From contig JANYHX010000109.1 in assembly GCA_025362155.1 (NCBI GenBank), positions 1 through 7,391 of the forward strand: a stretch of 7,391 nucleotides of DNA. Reading direction: 5' to 3'. The translations under genes were made by a program, and so were the position numbers. The notes under the pieces are model-generated. The model ran no database searches. It was given only the letters and a program-made list of their open reading frames with translations, and was not told the origin of the DNA. This document shows positions 5,659 to 7,391 of this stretch, one piece after another (within the stretch, counting starts at the first letter, position 1; each line of letters opens with the position of its first letter). The stretch comes from Gallionella sp. (lineage in GTDB: Bacteria > Pseudomonadota > Gammaproteobacteria > Burkholderiales > Gallionellaceae).

Positions 5659-7230
5659 TTGCTACAATTTGACACTCTGATAATCGGCAGCGGATTGGCC
5701 GGACTGACGCTGGCCCTCAAGCTGGCCGAGCAGCAAAAAGTGGGACTGATTACCAAAAAATCCTTGCTGGACGGTGCTAGTGGTCAGGCACAAGGCGGTA
5801 TTGCGGCTGTATTATCCGGGGAGGATTCGCTGGATGCCCACATCCAAGACACCTTGATCGCAGGAGCAGGGCTATGCGATGAAGCCGCCACCCGCTATGT
5901 AGTCGAGCACGGCAGAGCCGCCATTGACTGGCTGTTAGCCCAAGGCGTTCCTTTTACCAAGGACATCTCCAACGAGATGGGATATCACCTCACCCGCGAG
6001 GGAGGGCATAGCCACCGACGCATCATTCATGCCGCCGATGCGACTGGTCACGTCGTGCAGGAAACCCTCGCAACGCGTGTGCTGCGCCACCCGAACATCA
6101 CTGTGCTGGAAAACTATATGTCGGTTGATTTAATCACTGGCAAGAAATTGGGGCGGCAAGATAATCGCTGCTATGGGGTTTATGCGCTCAATAGCCAAAG
6201 CGATGAAGTCATTACCATCACCGCGCAAAACACCATTTTGGCTACGGGCGGAACCGGCAAGGTTTATCTTTACACCACCAATCCCGACACCGCCACTGGG
6301 GATGGCATTGCCATGGCTTGGCGCGCCGGATGTCGCGTGGCCAATATGGAGTTCATTCAGTTCCATCCGACTTGTTTATATCATCCCCATGCAAAATCTT
6401 TTCTGATCAGCGAGGCGGTGCGCGGTGAAGGCGGTATATTGAAACTACCCAATGGCACACGTTTCATGCCGAACCATGATGAGCGCGCGGAACTCGCGCC
6501 GCGCGATGTCGTAGCCAGGGCGATAGACTTCGAAATAAAAAAGCGCGGACTGGATTGTGTTTATCTCGACATCTCTCACCAATCAGTAGAGTTTCTGCAG
6601 GAACATTTTCCGACCATCTATGCGCGCTGCCTGGCACTGGGGATTAATATCAGCAACGAACCCATCCCGGTAGTTCCCGCAGCGCACTACACCTGCGGCG
6701 GTGTCGTGGCCGACCTGCACGCACGCACCGATATAGAAAATCTGTATGCAGTGGGGGAAACCGCCTATAGCGGATTACACGGGGCTAATCGGCTGGCCAG
6801 TAATTCACTGCTGGAATGTCTGGTATTTGCGGATGCCGCAGTTCGTGACATTTTGAACAAGCCTCACCACTCATCCCCCGCCCTGCCTGCCTGGGATGAA
6901 AGCCGCGTGACCGACGCAGACGAGCAAATCGTCATTTCGCACAACTGGGCCGAATTACGGCACTTCATGTGGGACTATGTAGGTATCGTGCGCACCAACA
7001 AACGTCTGCAACGCGCTCAACACCGTATCCAATTGCTGCAGGACGAAATTAACGAGTATTACACCAATTTCCATATCAGCTCAGATTTGCTGGAACTGCG
7101 CAATCTAGTGTTGAACGCCGAATTGATTGTGCGTAGCGCCTTATTACGCCACGAAAGCCGCGGCCTGCATTACAGTAAGGACTATCCGCAGACATTGGCG
7201 AATCCCCAACCGACCATCCTCTCCCCCTAA
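5659..7230 (+). CDS. nadB: L-aspartate oxidase (quinolinate synthase subunit B)
   Basis: FAD-dependent L-aspartate oxidase: oxidises aspartate to iminoaspartate (acceptor O2 or fumarate), which NadA condenses with dihydroxyacetone phosphate to quinolinate in de novo NAD synthesis. The frame stays open upstream to a GTG at 5584, but homology begins at [15 protein letters not shown], so I place the start at the TTG at 5659 (523 aa; E. coli 540). No ATG lies between, and the only Shine-Dalgarno hint is GAGA. The Rossmann FAD motif G10-S-G12-L-A-G15 opens the protein. [12 protein letters not shown] and [11 protein letters not shown] follow. The active-site residues align with E. coli His244, Arg290 and His351: His236 in FHPT, Arg282 in APRDVV, His343 in PAAHYTCGG. 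The [18 protein letters not shown] segment and the helical C-terminal domain are present. It is divergent from rpoE, a linkage known from enteric bacteria and pseudomonads. Confidence 0.96.
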   Translation: MLQFDTLIIGSGLAGLTLALKLAEQQKVGLITKKSLLDGASGQAQGGIAAVLSGEDSLDAHIQDTLIAGAGLCDEAATRYVVEHGRAAIDWLLAQGVPFTKDISNEMGYHLTREGGHSHRRIIHAADATGHVVQETLATRVLRHPNITVLENYMSVDLITGKKLGRQDNRCYGVYALNSQSDEVITITAQNTILATGGTGKVYLYTTNPDTATGDGIAMAWRAGCRVANMEFIQFHPTCLYHPHAKSFLISEAVRGEGGILKLPNGTRFMPNHDERAELAPRDVVARAIDFEIKKRGLDCVYLDISHQSVEFLQEHFPTIYARCLALGINISNEPIPVVPAAHYTCGGVVADLHARTDIENLYAVGETAYSGLHGANRLASNSLLECLVFADAAVRDILNKPHHSSPALPAWDESRVTDADEQIVISHNWAELRHFMWDYVGIVRTNKRLQRAQHRIQLLQDEINEYYTNFHISSDLLELRNLVLNAELIVRSALLRHESRGLHYSKDYPQTLANPQPTILSP

Positions 7231-7391
7231 GCAAACTTTAGCCGCACACAAAGCTCACGAAACGCACCTGCGCTCAACGCATCAGGAAAAATAACCCGGG
7301 AAGTCAGCAGGCGATGTCCCTCCAACCGCACACACAACACAACAAAATAGGGACTTACAACGGTATTGTGGGTGACTTGGCCAAAGAAACC
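7227..7391 (-). CDS. C-terminal fragment of a YgfX/CptA-like protein, truncated by window edge
   Basis: A minus-strand frame is open from base 7391 to a TAG at 7229-7227, giving 54 residues of a C-terminus. The visible part, including [17 protein letters not shown], then [21 protein letters not shown], fits the end of the YgfX family (PF07254, DUF1434): strands with a conserved W/Y-hydrophobic pattern, a basic turn, and the (L/F)PD(A/S)L-x-x-x-x-FR-x-L-x-V-x-L motif. Family members have two N-terminal membrane helices, outside this window, and are usually paired with sdhE (ygfY), the flavinylation factor of succinate dehydrogenase. In pseudomonads such genes sit next to nadB, which supports the call. 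It converges on nadB and overlaps its stop by 4 bases (CTAA), with no terminator hairpin visible between them. Recognition is from memory of the motif, so moderate confidence. Confidence 0.62.
   Translation of the reverse strand, partial: GFFGQVTHNTVVSPYFVVLCVRLEGHRLLTSRVIFPDALSAGAFRELCVRLKFA

Overview
The window is a conserved chromosomal block from a Gram-negative proteobacterium, most likely a betaproteobacterium. I infer this from the protein sequences, the moderate GC content and the gene order; a Nitrosomonadales/Gallionellaceae-type host is a guess I cannot confirm by eye. There is no sign of mobile DNA, CRISPR, rRNA or tRNA, and coding density is very high, with no stretch over 300 bases without a gene.

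Layout from left to right: the 5' three quarters of lepA (minus strand, running off the left edge); a structured 106-base gap with a strong intrinsic-terminator-like hairpin; then, all on the minus strand and read right to left, rpoE, rseA, rseB, rseC and mucD. A divergent promoter region of about 165 bases separates rpoE from nadB (plus strand). At the right edge, the C-terminal end of a YgfX-like gene (minus strand) converges on nadB and overlaps it by 4 bases.

The central cluster encodes the envelope-stress regulon core. RpoE is the ECF sigma factor, RseA the membrane anti-sigma factor, and RseB the periplasmic protector and sensor. RseC is a two-TM, Cys-rich membrane protein. MucD is a secreted Do-family protease and chaperone that clears misfolded envelope proteins. 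The order matches the algU-mucA-mucB-mucC-mucD cluster of Pseudomonas and resembles rpoE-rseABC of E. coli. Linkage to nadB and lepA is also long known in gammaproteobacteria. The rpoE/rseA and rseB/rseC junctions both read stop-NN-ATG, implying translational coupling. NadB makes iminoaspartate for NAD synthesis and is not functionally tied to the stress genes.

I found no previously undescribed system. The points worth a second look are in the short non-coding gaps: the mucD/lepA hairpin, alternative hairpins before mucD, a mini-ORF between rseA and rseB, and the divergent promoter region, which also shows that nadB probably starts at a TTG well inside its longest ORF.
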